A DNA stretch of 64,000 nt, from positions 1 through 64,000 of the forward strand of contig JABGUL010000013.1 of NCBI GenBank assembly GCA_018646605.1, in the 5' to 3' direction. Positions within the stretch are counted from its first letter, which is position 1, and every line of letters starts with the position of its first letter. The notes under the pieces are model-generated. The model made no database searches. It saw only the letters and a program-made list of their open reading frames with translations, and was not told the origin of the DNA. The stretch comes from Flavobacteriaceae bacterium (lineage in GTDB: Bacteria; Bacteroidota; Bacteroidia; Flavobacteriales; Flavobacteriaceae). The position numbers and the translations under genes are program-made. Below are positions 18,203 to 27,517 of this stretch, in pieces.

Positions 18203-19354
18203 ATGATAATTTTAAGGATGCATCAGGATTTTTTAGCTTATTCTCATAGATTTAAGGAGAACAAATTTTGTGGTTACTTATTGCCTCTTTTTTTTACATT
18301 TTTTTTCTTTCTCTATTCAACAGACAGTTTTTCTCAATCAATTGGAGTTAAGCCCTTTGTAGTGGTTTTAGATGCGGGACATGGAGGACATGATTCTGGA
18401 AATACAGGCAATGGTTATAAAGAGAGTAAAATAGCCTTAAATATTGTGCTTAAAATAGGCAAACAGCTAGAGCAAATTCCAGGTGTAAAGGTAATTTATA
18501 CAAGAAAAAAAGATGTGTTTGTTGAACTAATTCAACGCGCTAATATAGCCAATAAAGCAGATGCAGATTTATTTATATCCGTTCATTGTGACGCGTTTAC
18601 GTCTTCACGTGCTTTTGGAGCCGGAACCTTTGTGCTTGGGCTGCATGCCAATGAGAGAAATTTTAAAGTAGCTCAAAAAGAAAACGCCGTGATTTTTTTA
18701 GAAGATGATTACGAGCAAAATTATGATGGATTTAATCCTAATGATCCAGAGTCGGTGATAAGTTTGATCTTGATGCAAGAAACATACTTGGATCAAAGTA
18801 TTGAAGCGGCAAGTTCAATTCAAAAAAGTTTTGTGAGTAATTTAAAGCGAAAGGATAGAACGGTAAAGCAAGCCGGTTTTGTTGTTTTAAAATACACCTA
18901 TATGCCTAGTGTACTTGTTGAAACAGGTTTTTTAACCAATGCTAATGAAGGGGCATATTTAAATTCTTCAAAAGGGCAGAGCAGCATGGCTAATGCAATT
19001 TCAAAAGCAATAGTAGATTATAAAAATAAGCTAGATGCTAGCGTTCAGAATCAAATTTCTTTTTCTGATTCAAAAAATAAGGCAACGCAAACGAGTTTGT
19101 CATTTAAAATTCAAATAGCTGCAGGTAAAAAAAATATAGAAACTAAGCCATATAACTTTAAGGGTTTGAAATCCGTTTCAAAAGTACAGAGTAGTAATTT
19201 ATATCGTTATTTTTATCAACAAACAGCTAGTTATGAAGAAGCACAAAATCATCTTGAAGAAGCGAAATCTAAAGGATTTTCAAATGCTTTTATTGTTGCT
19301 TTTGATGGGGATAAAAAAATAACAATTAGTGAGGCACTGCGCCTTTTAAATTGA
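18203..19354 (+). CDS. N-acetylmuramoyl-L-alanine amidase (Amidase_3, AmiC-like)
   Basis: Zinc amidase that cleaves the bond between MurNAc and L-alanine in peptidoglycan, probably periplasmic and acting in cell division. The 383-residue protein has an N-terminal hydrophobic signal (about 22-45, ending near FSQS). The zinc set is His in LDAGHGGHDSGN, Glu in GYKESKIAL, His in ISVHCDAF, and the catalytic Glu in VLVETGFLTN. The C-terminal ~80 residues (SFKIQIAAGKKNIETKPYNF onward) look like a SPOR peptidoglycan-binding domain. ATG 18218, five codons in, is an equally good start. Confidence 0.92.
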   Translation: MIILRMHQDFLAYSHRFKENKFCGYLLPLFFTFFFFLYSTDSFSQSIGVKPFVVVLDAGHGGHDSGNTGNGYKESKIALNIVLKIGKQLEQIPGVKVIYTRKKDVFVELIQRANIANKADADLFISVHCDAFTSSRAFGAGTFVLGLHANERNFKVAQKENAVIFLEDDYEQNYDGFNPNDPESVISLILMQETYLDQSIEAASSIQKSFVSNLKRKDRTVKQAGFVVLKYTYMPSVLVETGFLTNANEGAYLNSSKGQSSMANAISKAIVDYKNKLDASVQNQISFSDSKNKATQTSLSFKIQIAAGKKNIETKPYNFKGLKSVSKVQSSNLYRYFYQQTASYEEAQNHLEEAKSKGFSNAFIVAFDGDKKITISEALRLLN

Positions 19355-19408
19355 GGTTGGTCTGAAAAATATTATTAATTTTGTTATGCATCTAAAACGT
19401 AAACTATT

Positions 19409-20344
19409 TTGAATCTTTCACGCGAAATAAAAACAGCTATTCTTGTTCTTGGTTGTTTGGGTACCTTTATTTTTGGCTTTAGCTATCTCAAAGGGACTTC
19501 ATTATTTGATAATGACTTAGTACTCCATTCAGTATATCAAGATGTTGAAGGTTTGGTGGTAGGTGCCAAAGTTACCATTAATGGATATTCAGTTGGGAAA
19601 GTAAAAAATATCGACTTTGATGAAAATTATCAGAAGATAAAAGTAACCTACAGCTTGAGGAAGGATCTTAGTTTTTCAAGCCAAAGTGTTGCACAGTTAT
19701 ATGAAGCTGGTCTAATAGGAGGAAAAGCGATTGCAATTCTGCCTGTATATGATTCGGGTGTGACCATAAAAAATGGAGACAACCTACCTTCAGCTGTTAA
19801 ACCTGGTTTGACAGAATTAGTTAATCAACAAATAGCACCTCTTCAGGATAAAATAGAGGGTCTTTTGACTTCTGCAGACTCCCTCTTTGCTGGGGTTAGC
19901 AATGTTCTGAATTACAAATCCCAAGAAAACTTAAAATTAGCTTTAAATGGTTTAACAGAGAGTATCTCCAATATAAACTCACTCTCAAAGAGTATGAGCA
20001 GAATCGTTAATTCAAATGAGCTGGTTTTTAATTCCACCATGGAACATGTGGGGGCAACTTCTAAAAATTTAGCGCAACTTACAGATTCACTTTCCAAAAT
20101 AGAATTTGGCACTACAATGAAAAATATGGAAGTGGCTTCAAATCAATTGAAAACAATATTATCAAATTTAGAACAAGGGGAAGGTACTGTAGGAAAACTC
20201 TTGAACGATGATGGGCTATACAATGAATTACTTCATTCCTCAGAATCTCTGGAAGCCTTGCTTACCGATCTTAAAGACAACCCTAAAAAATATGTTCATT
20301 TTTCTCTTTTTGGTAGAAAAGACAAAAGTGTGGAGAAAAATTAA
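19409..20344 (+). CDS. MCE-family (MlaD-like) lipid transport protein
   Basis: Periplasmic MCE-domain protein anchored by one N-terminal helix (about 8-28: TAILVLGCLGTFIFGFSYL). The MCE domain follows: DVEGLVVGAKVTINGYSVGK (about 47-66), with QLYEAGLIGGKAIAIL downstream. The C-terminal half is helical and coiled-coil-like. MCE proteins form rings that carry phospholipids between membranes, usually with an MlaEF permease encoded elsewhere. The start is TTG at 19409, because it places the anchor correctly and no ATG is available. The gene follows the amidase and leads directly into the Fe-S oxidoreductase gene with a three-base gap. Confidence 0.88.
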   Translation: MNLSREIKTAILVLGCLGTFIFGFSYLKGTSLFDNDLVLHSVYQDVEGLVVGAKVTINGYSVGKVKNIDFDENYQKIKVTYSLRKDLSFSSQSVAQLYEAGLIGGKAIAILPVYDSGVTIKNGDNLPSAVKPGLTELVNQQIAPLQDKIEGLLTSADSLFAGVSNVLNYKSQENLKLALNGLTESISNINSLSKSMSRIVNSNELVFNSTMEHVGATSKNLAQLTDSLSKIEFGTTMKNMEVASNQLKTILSNLEQGEGTVGKLLNDDGLYNELLHSSESLEALLTDLKDNPKKYVHFSLFGRKDKSVEKN

Positions 20345-20347
20345 AAG

Positions 20348-21664
20348 ATGAATTATATCCCCAATATTATCTTTCTTGTTCTACTTTCAGTAAGTCTTGC
20401 AATTTTTATAAGGAATATTAAACGCATCAATAGGAATATTTCTCTTGGTAAATCAATTGATAGAAAGGATCAAAGTGAATTGCGTTGGAAAAACATGATT
20501 CGTGTGGCTTTTGGTCAATCAAAAATGGTTAGTCGTCCCATTGCAGGTTTTTTACATGTAATCGTTTATGTAGGTTTTGTGGTAATAAACATAGAGTTAT
20601 TAGAAATAATAATTGATGGGCTTACTGGTAGCCATCGCGTTTTTGCAAGCTTATTGGGTCCGATTTACAACATACTTATTGCAACTTTCGAAATATTGGC
20701 ATTCCTCGTTTTGGTAGCTGTAATTTTTTTCTGGACAAGACGAAATATTGTAAAAATTAAGCGCTTTTGGAAAGCGGAAATGAAGGGTTGGCCAAAATTA
20801 GATGGGGATGTTATTCTTTATTTTGAAGTCGTATTAATGGTTTTATTCCTCATGATGAACGCTACAGATAGTATCTTACAAGGAATTGATCCCAAACACT
20901 ATATTGAAGCAGGAAGCTTTCCTATTTCACAATTTTTAGTCCCTTTATTTGAAGGTGTTTCTACCGAGAACCTTCGTGTTATGGAACGCAGTTTATGGTG
21001 GATGCATATTACAGGAATATTTATTTTCTTAAACTATTTATACTATTCCAAACACTTGCATATCCTTCTAGCATTTCCAAATACGTACTTTGCAAATCTG
21101 AACCCCAGAGGTAAATTTCCTGTTGATTTTAATATTAAAGGGGAAGTTCAAATGATGATGGATCCTAGTGTTGCTATTCCAGAAGGAAATACATCACCAC
21201 CAGAAAAATTTGGAGCAAGTGATGTTTTTGATTTAAACTGGGTTCAACTGATGAATGCATACAGCTGTACAGAATGTGGTCGTTGCACAAGCGCATGCCC
21301 TGCAAATCTTACTGGCAAAAAACTTTCTCCAAGAAAAATAATGATGGATACTAGAGATCGTCTTGAAGAAGTTGGTAAAAATCTTAATGAAAATAAAGGG
21401 GTTTTTAAAGCGGATGAAAAACAACTTTTAAATGATTTTATCACTCCAGAAGAATTATGGGCATGTACTTCATGCAATGCATGTGTGGAAGCTTGCCCTA
21501 TAGAAATAGATCCTTTATCTATTATAATGGACATGAGACAATATTTAGTGATGGAAAAATCAGCAGCCCCCACCGAATTAAATTCTATGATGGGTAATAT
21601 AGAAAACAATGGTGCCCCATGGCCGTTCAGTAATCAAGATCGTTTACAGTGGGTAAACGAATAA
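20348..21664 (+). CDS. Membrane-bound Fe-S oxidoreductase (4Fe-4S dicluster, NarI/DsrM-like membrane domain)
   Basis: A 438-residue fusion of a polytopic membrane domain and a cytosolic dicluster ferredoxin domain. Hydrophobic helices lie at about 3-20, 68-90, 108-130, 160-175 and 225-245, with membrane histidines that could ligate heme. The C-terminal part carries two ferredoxin motifs, CTECGRCTSACP (about 305-316) and CTSCNACVEACP (about 374-385). It resembles heterodisulfide-reductase-associated quinone-linked electron-transfer subunits. The partner CCG-domain protein is two genes downstream, so the pair likely forms one complex. The electron donor or acceptor cannot be read from sequence. 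Confidence 0.85.
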   Translation: MNYIPNIIFLVLLSVSLAIFIRNIKRINRNISLGKSIDRKDQSELRWKNMIRVAFGQSKMVSRPIAGFLHVIVYVGFVVINIELLEIIIDGLTGSHRVFASLLGPIYNILIATFEILAFLVLVAVIFFWTRRNIVKIKRFWKAEMKGWPKLDGDVILYFEVVLMVLFLMMNATDSILQGIDPKHYIEAGSFPISQFLVPLFEGVSTENLRVMERSLWWMHITGIFIFLNYLYYSKHLHILLAFPNTYFANLNPRGKFPVDFNIKGEVQMMMDPSVAIPEGNTSPPEKFGASDVFDLNWVQLMNAYSCTECGRCTSACPANLTGKKLSPRKIMMDTRDRLEEVGKNLNENKGVFKADEKQLLNDFITPEELWACTSCNACVEACPIEIDPLSIIMDMRQYLVMEKSAAPTELNSMMGNIENNGAPWPFSNQDRLQWVNE

Positions 21665-21680
21665 TTAAAACCAATTAACA

Positions 21681-22130
21681 ATGCATAGAGAAGAAGCAGA
21701 AAATTATTTACATCAAAAAGTAGAATCAGGCGAAATAGTAAGCCCCGTTCTTCCCGAAGGAATCAAAAATTATTTAATCGATATCGACGGGACAATTTGT
21801 GATGACATTCCAAATGAAGAGCCTGAACGTATGGCTACAGCAAAAATTTATCCAGATGCACTTGAAACTTTGAATAAATGGTTTGATGAAGGACACTTGA
21901 TTTGTTTTTTCACTTCAAGAGTTGAGTCTCATCGTGAGGTTACTGAAAAATGGTTAAAAGAAAATAAATTTAAGTACCACAGCTTATTAATGGGAAAACC
22001 TCGTGGAGGTAATTACCATTGGATTGATAATCATTTGGTGAAGGCTACACGTTACAATGGAAAATTTACTGATCTTGTGGAAAAAGAAATGACTATTGAA
22101 GTATTTGATGATAGTCAAAATAAATCTTAA
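21681..22130 (+). CDS. HAD-like phosphatase-family protein
   Basis: The 149-residue protein has the HAD motif I signature YLIDIDGTICDD (about 32-43) and a threonine/serine motif II in CFFTSRVESH (about 75-84). A C-terminal acidic and basic region carries the expected lysine (MGKPRGGNYHWIDN). This fits a small C0-type HAD hydrolase, related proteins being labelled variously in Bacteroidota; no substrate is assigned. It is inserted between the two Fe-S oxidoreductase genes, with 16 and 6 base spacers, and looks co-transcribed with them. Confidence 0.75.
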   Translation: MHREEAENYLHQKVESGEIVSPVLPEGIKNYLIDIDGTICDDIPNEEPERMATAKIYPDALETLNKWFDEGHLICFFTSRVESHREVTEKWLKENKFKYHSLLMGKPRGGNYHWIDNHLVKATRYNGKFTDLVEKEMTIEVFDDSQNKS

Positions 22131-22136
22131 GTAATT

Positions 22137-22919
22137 ATGTTAAACGTACCTACCTTGGCACAACTCCAATCAGAGGGGAAGAAGGCGGAGATTGTTTTTT
22201 GGGTTGGCTGTGCCGGAAGTTTTGATGATAGAGCAAAAAAAATCACCAAAGCATTCGTTAAGCTGCTAAACCAAACAGAAGTTTCCTTTGCTGTGTTAGG
22301 AACTGAAGAAAGTTGCTCTGGAGATCCTGCAAAACGATCAGGAAATGAATTTCTGTTTCAAATGCAAGCGCTTCAAAATATAGCAACACTTAATGCATAT
22401 GAAGTAACCAAGATTGTAACAACTTGCCCACATTGTTTTAACACTTTAAAGAATGAGTACCCCGATCTAGGAGGTAATTATGAGGTGATACATCACACGC
22501 AATTGCTGAAAAAATTATTGAAAGAAGAAAAACTCACGATTCAAGGGGGAAAATTTAAAGGAAAAAGAATTACATACCACGATCCTTGTTATCTAGGAAG
22601 AGCAAATCAAATTTATGAAGCCCCAAGGGAATTGCTTCAAAAATTAGATGCCGAATTGATTGAAATGAAATCATGTAAATCAAAAGGGTTGTGTTGTGGT
22701 GCAGGAGGAGCACAGATGTTTAAAGATGCTGAGCCTGGTGATAAAGAAGTAAATATTGAACGAACGGAGCAGGCACTAGAAACACAACCTGATATTGTTG
22801 CTGCGTCTTGTCCTTTTTGTAATACGATGATGACCGACGGAATAAAAAACAAAGAACAAGAAGACAAGGTTCAAGTAATGGACATTGCTGAGTTGATTGC
22901 TAACGCTAATGATTTATAA
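22137..22919 (+). CDS. CCG-domain Fe-S oxidoreductase subunit (HdrB/LutA-like)
   Basis: A 260-residue cytosolic protein with two cysteine-rich CCG-type repeats. The first includes VGCAGSFDDRAKK (about 22-34) and CPHCFNTLKNEYPDLGG (about 99-115). The second includes YHDPCYLGR, then SKGLCCGAGGAQMF (about 181-194) and CPFCNTMM (about 222-229). Such repeats bind an unusual [4Fe-4S] cluster in heterodisulfide reductase B, GlpC and LutA. With the membrane subunit encoded just upstream it probably completes a quinone-linked oxidoreductase. Confidence 0.87.
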   Translation: MLNVPTLAQLQSEGKKAEIVFWVGCAGSFDDRAKKITKAFVKLLNQTEVSFAVLGTEESCSGDPAKRSGNEFLFQMQALQNIATLNAYEVTKIVTTCPHCFNTLKNEYPDLGGNYEVIHHTQLLKKLLKEEKLTIQGGKFKGKRITYHDPCYLGRANQIYEAPRELLQKLDAELIEMKSCKSKGLCCGAGGAQMFKDAEPGDKEVNIERTEQALETQPDIVAASCPFCNTMMTDGIKNKEQEDKVQVMDIAELIANANDL

Positions 22920-22922
22920 AAA

Positions 22923-23408
22923 ATGCTAGTCCCTTTTGATCAATTACCTGAAGAAGCAAGAATATGGATTTATCCCTCCGATCGTCCGTTTAGATCGGAT
23001 GAAATACTGCAATTAGAACAAGCGTTATCTGATTTTTTGGCTCAATGGACTGCTCATAACCAATCGCTAGAAGCAGGATTTGTTTTGCCACACGATCGCT
23101 TTATTGTAATAGGAATAAATCAAGAAACTGCTCATGCTAGTGGCTGTTCAATTGATAGTTCAGTTCGTTTTATTCAAGAATTGGAGGAAAAATTTGAAAT
23201 TGTTTTATTGGATAAAATGAACGTTACCTTTAAACAAGGGGATTATTTTGTGCACAAACAATTGAGTGACTTTCGTAAAATGGCTAAATCAAAATCTGTA
23301 ACTAAAGAAACCATAGTTTTTAACAATTTAGTAGATACTAAGAGTGATTTTAAAAATAATTGGGAAATACCTGCCGAGCAAAGTTGGCATGGTCGATTCA
23401 TGAGTTAA
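22923..23408 (+). CDS. Conserved Bacteroidota protein of unknown function
   Basis: The 161-residue protein has no signal, membrane helix or nucleotide-binding motif. It opens MLVPFDQLPEEARIWIYPSD and has a middle section GFVLPHDRFIVIGINQETAHASGCSIDSS that looks like a small mixed alpha/beta domain. Homologues are sometimes labelled 'ABC transporter ATPase', but there is no Walker A or signature motif here, so that label is not supported. Spacing (three bases after the CCG gene) ties it to the Fe-S operon; I cannot assign a function. Confidence 0.7.
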   Translation: MLVPFDQLPEEARIWIYPSDRPFRSDEILQLEQALSDFLAQWTAHNQSLEAGFVLPHDRFIVIGINQETAHASGCSIDSSVRFIQELEEKFEIVLLDKMNVTFKQGDYFVHKQLSDFRKMAKSKSVTKETIVFNNLVDTKSDFKNNWEIPAEQSWHGRFMS

Positions 23409-23452
23409 ATCAATCTCCTTTAGCATCAAAGACCTCAATTAAATTCATCTAT

Positions 23453-26362
23453 ATGAAGCCGATTATAACAACCCTTTTTTGTTTTATTTTTTCTTTTTTC
23501 TCTTGTGGACAAGAAGTTGATCCTCTTGCTGTTTCTAAGGAACAACTCCCTCTTCAGCAAAAATGGGTGGATAGTGTATACCAAGGATTGAGTTTGGATG
23601 AAAAGATCGGACAATTATTTATGCCCATGGTTTTTTCAGAAAGAGACAGTGCCCACTACAATCAAACATTAAACTTAGTTAAGAATGAAAAAGTTGGAGG
23701 ACTTGTTTTTTCTCTAGGAGGTCCAGTGGGACAATCACAATGGCTTAATAGTTTTCAATCTCATGCCAAAACCCCTTTACTTGTTGCTATGGATGCTGAA
23801 TGGGGGGTTGCTATGCGACTTGATTCGGTAAAAGCATTTCCATGGCCAATGACGTTGGGTGCAGTAAAAGACTCTGTTTTAATTAGAGCCATAGGTAAAC
23901 GAATGGGGGAACAAGAAAAAAGACTAGGTATTCAGTATAGCTTTAGCCCTGTTTTGGATATCAATACTAACGCTAATAACCCTATTATTGGAAATAGATC
24001 TTATGGTTCTTCAAACGAACGCGTTTCAAGACAAGCACTAGCCATTATGCAGGGACATCATGATGCAGGAGTTCTAACTTCTGGAAAACATTTTCCTGGT
24101 CACGGTGATACTTCACAAGATTCTCATAAAACGCTACCCACAGTTAACTTTTCTGCTGATCGTATTAATACTATCGAACTGGCTCCCTATAAAGCATTGA
24201 TCGAAAAGGGATTGTCATCAGTAATGGTGGCGCATTTGAACGTACCAAGTATTACAAAAGAAGGATTACCTACTTCGCTGTCAAGTGATGTTATACAGGG
24301 TCTCTTAAAACGCGACTTGGGGTTTAAGGGTTTGATTGTGACTGACGCTTTGAATATGAAAGGAGTCTCAGAGTATTCTAAAGTAGATAATATTGATTTG
24401 ACCGCTTTTTTAGCAGGACATGATTTACTTCTTATTTCAAATAATATTTATGAAGGAATTAATGCAATAAAAAATGCCTACAGAAAGGGAAAAGTTACTG
24501 AAGCGCGCTTAGCATATTCAGTAAAAAAAATATTAAGAGCAAAATATAAAGTGGGTTTAGCACACTATAAACCTGTAATAACCAAAAACCTTTATGAGGA
24601 TTTAAATACGATAGAAGATCAGTCACTTTATACAGAAGCTATTGGGAAAGCCATAACCTTGCTTAAGAATAGTAATTCAATTCTTCCTCTAAAAACAACT
24701 AGTAAAATTGGACATATTGCTTTGGGTGATGCTGCTGCAAACACATTCGTAAATCAGTTAGATAAATATGGTTCCTTTGATTTAATAAAGGACCTTACGG
24801 CACAAAATGCCATAGAAAAAACAAAAGCTTTAGACACCCTTATTGTAAGTTTTCATAGGTCAAATGATACACCATGGAAAGCTTCTAGTTTTAATAAAGA
24901 AGAAGTACAGATTATTGCTGCTCTTGCAAAAACAAAGACCCTTATCCTAGATGTTTTTGTAAAACCCTATGCATTAAAATCTTTAGAGAAAATAAATGGA
25001 ATTGATGCTATATTGCTGAGTTTTCAAAACAGTGAGGAATCACAGCGACTTAGTGTAGATGCGATTTTTGGAGCACAAGCCCTTTCCGGAAGGCTCCCAG
25101 TAGATGTTTCAGAAACGTTTAAGGAAGGAGATGGAATTGATTTAAAAACTCCAATCCGTTTTGGTTATGCAGCTCCTAATTCTCTTGGCTTCAGCGACAC
25201 CAAACTCCTTGCACTAGATGTTTTAGCAAAAGTTGCAATTGATTCTATGATGACCCCAGGGATGCAAATATTGGTTGCTCGTAAAGGGAAAATTATCTAT
25301 CAAAATAACTTTGGTTTTCATACTTATAAAAAAAAACAAGCAGTCACAGACTCAGATTTATATGATTTGGCCTCTTTGACCAAAGTATTAGGAACTCTGC
25401 CTTTAGTAATGCAGGCTTTTGATAAAGGAATACTTTCACTATCCACTAAGGTATCCGACCTTTTACCTAGTTGGAAAAATAGCAATAAGTCAGATTTGAA
25501 TTTAAAACAAATGTTGTCTCATTATTCACGCTTGTGGCCTTGGATTCCGTTTTACAAAGAAACATTGAATAAAAAAGGATTTCCCAAAAAGTCAATGTAT
25601 CAAAGTGAGGCCTCAAAAAACTTTAGTCTACCGGTAGCAAAGAACCTTTTTTTGGCTTCTAATTTTGAAGAAGAGATGTATACACAAATAGAGCAAAGTG
25701 AATTAATTGATTCCTTGCATTACAAGTATTCAGATTTACCTTATTATATTATAAAAAAATATTTTGAAGACACTACAGGAATTCCTTACGACCAGTATGT
25801 AAGGACAAATGTTTTTGCCCCATTAGGGTTGAAAACAATAGGCTATAAGCCATTAGATCGTTTTGATGCTTCTCAAATTGTTTCTAGTGAAATAGACACC
25901 TATTTTAGACACAGTGAGTTGGATGGTTTTGTTCACGACATGGGTGCAGCCATGCAAGATGGGGTAGGTGGTCATGCAGGATTATTTGGAAATGCTTATG
26001 ATGTTGCTTCTGTTATGCAAATGTATTTACAAGGAGGGTACTATAATGGAGTTCAATTAATAAAACCAGAGACAATAGCTGCTTTTAATACCTGTTATTA
26101 TTGTGAAGAAGGCAATCGTAGAGGTGTTGGTTTTGACAAGCCTCAACTAGAGGGCATAAATGGTTCAACTTGTGGTTGTGTTTCAAAAACTAGCTTTGGG
26201 CATTCAGGATATACTGGAACCTATGCATGGGCGGATCCAGAAAAAGAAATTATAATCGTTATTTTAGCTAATAGAACTTTTCCTAATGATGATTTTACAT
26301 TTAGTAAAAGCAATATACGAACTCGAATGCAAGCCTTAGTTTATGAGGCCTTAATTAACTAA
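23453..26362 (+). CDS. Fusion of glycoside hydrolase family 3 and serine beta-lactamase-like hydrolase
   Basis: A two-enzyme envelope protein of 969 residues. The N-terminus MKPIITTLFCFIFSFFSCG reads as a lipoprotein signal with Cys18 at the lipobox. The GH3 module (about 40-380) has GKHFPGHGDTSQDSHKTLP, the NagZ-type KHFPGHG motif, and the nucleophile Asp in LIVTDALNMKGVS. A GH3 C-terminal-like domain follows to about 575. The last ~370 residues are a class C-like serine hydrolase: nucleophile Ser in DLASLTKVLGTLP (SxxK), YSD in HYKYSDLPYY, and GHSGYTGTYAW as the HxG motif. Together these suggest muropeptide recycling or remodelling. A frame opens at 23360 inside the previous gene; ATG 23453 is chosen because the signal begins there. 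Confidence 0.88.
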   Translation: MKPIITTLFCFIFSFFSCGQEVDPLAVSKEQLPLQQKWVDSVYQGLSLDEKIGQLFMPMVFSERDSAHYNQTLNLVKNEKVGGLVFSLGGPVGQSQWLNSFQSHAKTPLLVAMDAEWGVAMRLDSVKAFPWPMTLGAVKDSVLIRAIGKRMGEQEKRLGIQYSFSPVLDINTNANNPIIGNRSYGSSNERVSRQALAIMQGHHDAGVLTSGKHFPGHGDTSQDSHKTLPTVNFSADRINTIELAPYKALIEKGLSSVMVAHLNVPSITKEGLPTSLSSDVIQGLLKRDLGFKGLIVTDALNMKGVSEYSKVDNIDLTAFLAGHDLLLISNNIYEGINAIKNAYRKGKVTEARLAYSVKKILRAKYKVGLAHYKPVITKNLYEDLNTIEDQSLYTEAIGKAITLLKNSNSILPLKTTSKIGHIALGDAAANTFVNQLDKYGSFDLIKDLTAQNAIEKTKALDTLIVSFHRSNDTPWKASSFNKEEVQIIAALAKTKTLILDVFVKPYALKSLEKINGIDAILLSFQNSEESQRLSVDAIFGAQALSGRLPVDVSETFKEGDGIDLKTPIRFGYAAPNSLGFSDTKLLALDVLAKVAIDSMMTPGMQILVARKGKIIYQNNFGFHTYKKKQAVTDSDLYDLASLTKVLGTLPLVMQAFDKGILSLSTKVSDLLPSWKNSNKSDLNLKQMLSHYSRLWPWIPFYKETLNKKGFPKKSMYQSEASKNFSLPVAKNLFLASNFEEEMYTQIEQSELIDSLHYKYSDLPYYIIKKYFEDTTGIPYDQYVRTNVFAPLGLKTIGYKPLDRFDASQIVSSEIDTYFRHSELDGFVHDMGAAMQDGVGGHAGLFGNAYDVASVMQMYLQGGYYNGVQLIKPETIAAFNTCYYCEEGNRRGVGFDKPQLEGINGSTCGCVSKTSFGHSGYTGTYAWADPEKEIIIVILANRTFPNDDFTFSKSNIRTRMQALVYEALIN

Positions 26363-26377
26363 TTTAAATAGAAGCTT

Positions 26378-27505
26378 TTGAATATAGCTATCGTTTGTTA
26401 TCCAACTTTTGGAGGAAGTGGAGTAGTGGCAACAGAATTGGGTATTGCCTTATCCAAAATGGGACATAACATCCATTTTGTGACTTATAACCAACCTGTT
26501 CGATTGGACCGAATAAACACTCCTAACCTTTTTTTTCACGAGGTCAATGTACCCGATTACCCTTTGTTTAAATACCAACCCTATGAGCTTGCTCTTTCTA
26601 GTCGCTTAGTAGACGTTGTAAAAGCACATAGTATTGATGTCTTACATGTTCACTATGCTATTCCTCATGCTTATGCAGCATATATGGCAAAGAAAATGTT
26701 ATTGGATGAAGATATCTCTATACCTATTGTTACAACGCTACACGGTACCGATATTACTTTAGTAGGTAGTCACCCTTTTTATAGACCTGCCGTTACTTTT
26801 AGTATCAATCATTCTGATTGCGTAACGGCTGTTTCTGAGAGTTTAAAACAAGATACCCTTCGTTTATTTGACATAAAAACGGAAATTAAGGTAATCCCCA
26901 ATTTTATTGACACAAAGAAATTTGAAAATAAAGAAAAACCTTGTGAACGAAGTTTACTTGCCCCAACAGATGATAAAATAATTACCCATATAAGTAATTT
27001 TCGTCCTCTTAAAAGAATCAATGATGTGATTGACGTTTTTGAGCAAATATCAACTAACGTTTCTAGCAAGTTACTCATGGTAGGTGAGGGGCCCGAAAAG
27101 TCAAAGGCTATGGCATATGTTAAAAGTAAAGGACTTAACGAAAAAGTGGTGTTTTTAGGAAACAGTAATGAAATCGATAAAATTCTTTGCTATTCAGATT
27201 TATTCCTATTGCCTTCAGAAATGGAAAGTTTTGGTTTAGTAGCTCTTGAGGCTATGGCAAATGGAGTCCCAGTGATTTCGTCAAATGCTGGAGGTTTATC
27301 AGAAGTTAATAAACATGGTTTTTCTGGTTTCCTTTCAGATGTTGGCGATGTAAATTCTATGGCAAAAAACGCTTTAGAATTACTCCTGGATGAAGAAAAA
27401 CTGAATAAATTTAAAAAGCAGGCTAAAAAACAGGCACAGTTATTTAATATTGATAAGGTGGTAACGGAATATGAAGATATTTATAAAAGAGCCTTAACTA
27501 AATAA
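26378..27505 (+). CDS. bshA: N-acetyl-alpha-D-glucosaminyl L-malate synthase BshA
   Basis: GT4-family glycosyltransferase catalysing the first step of bacillithiol synthesis, joining UDP-GlcNAc and L-malate. The 375-residue protein opens NIAIVCYPTFGGSGVVATEL, the BshA signature. It has HVHYAIPHAYAAY (about 86-98), the UDP-sugar site VTTLHGTDITLVGSHP, and the EX7E motif in LPSEMESFGLVALEAMANG (about 280-298). The start is TTG at 26378; no ATG is near and the first residues match the family exactly. The gene is the last of a rightward run. BshB and BshC are not in the window. Confidence 0.93.
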   Translation: MNIAIVCYPTFGGSGVVATELGIALSKMGHNIHFVTYNQPVRLDRINTPNLFFHEVNVPDYPLFKYQPYELALSSRLVDVVKAHSIDVLHVHYAIPHAYAAYMAKKMLLDEDISIPIVTTLHGTDITLVGSHPFYRPAVTFSINHSDCVTAVSESLKQDTLRLFDIKTEIKVIPNFIDTKKFENKEKPCERSLLAPTDDKIITHISNFRPLKRINDVIDVFEQISTNVSSKLLMVGEGPEKSKAMAYVKSKGLNEKVVFLGNSNEIDKILCYSDLFLLPSEMESFGLVALEAMANGVPVISSNAGGLSEVNKHGFSGFLSDVGDVNSMAKNALELLLDEEKLNKFKKQAKKQAQLFNIDKVVTEYEDIYKRALTK

Positions 27506-27517
27506 TCATTTTAAGAT

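Noticed and set aside
22923-23408. ABC transporter ATPase label for the small conserved protein
   Set aside because: No Walker A, Walker B or signature motif is present in its 161 residues.
23360-23452. Upstream extension of the GH3 fusion gene
   Set aside because: It lies in the previous coding sequence and precedes the lipoprotein signal that must be N-terminal.
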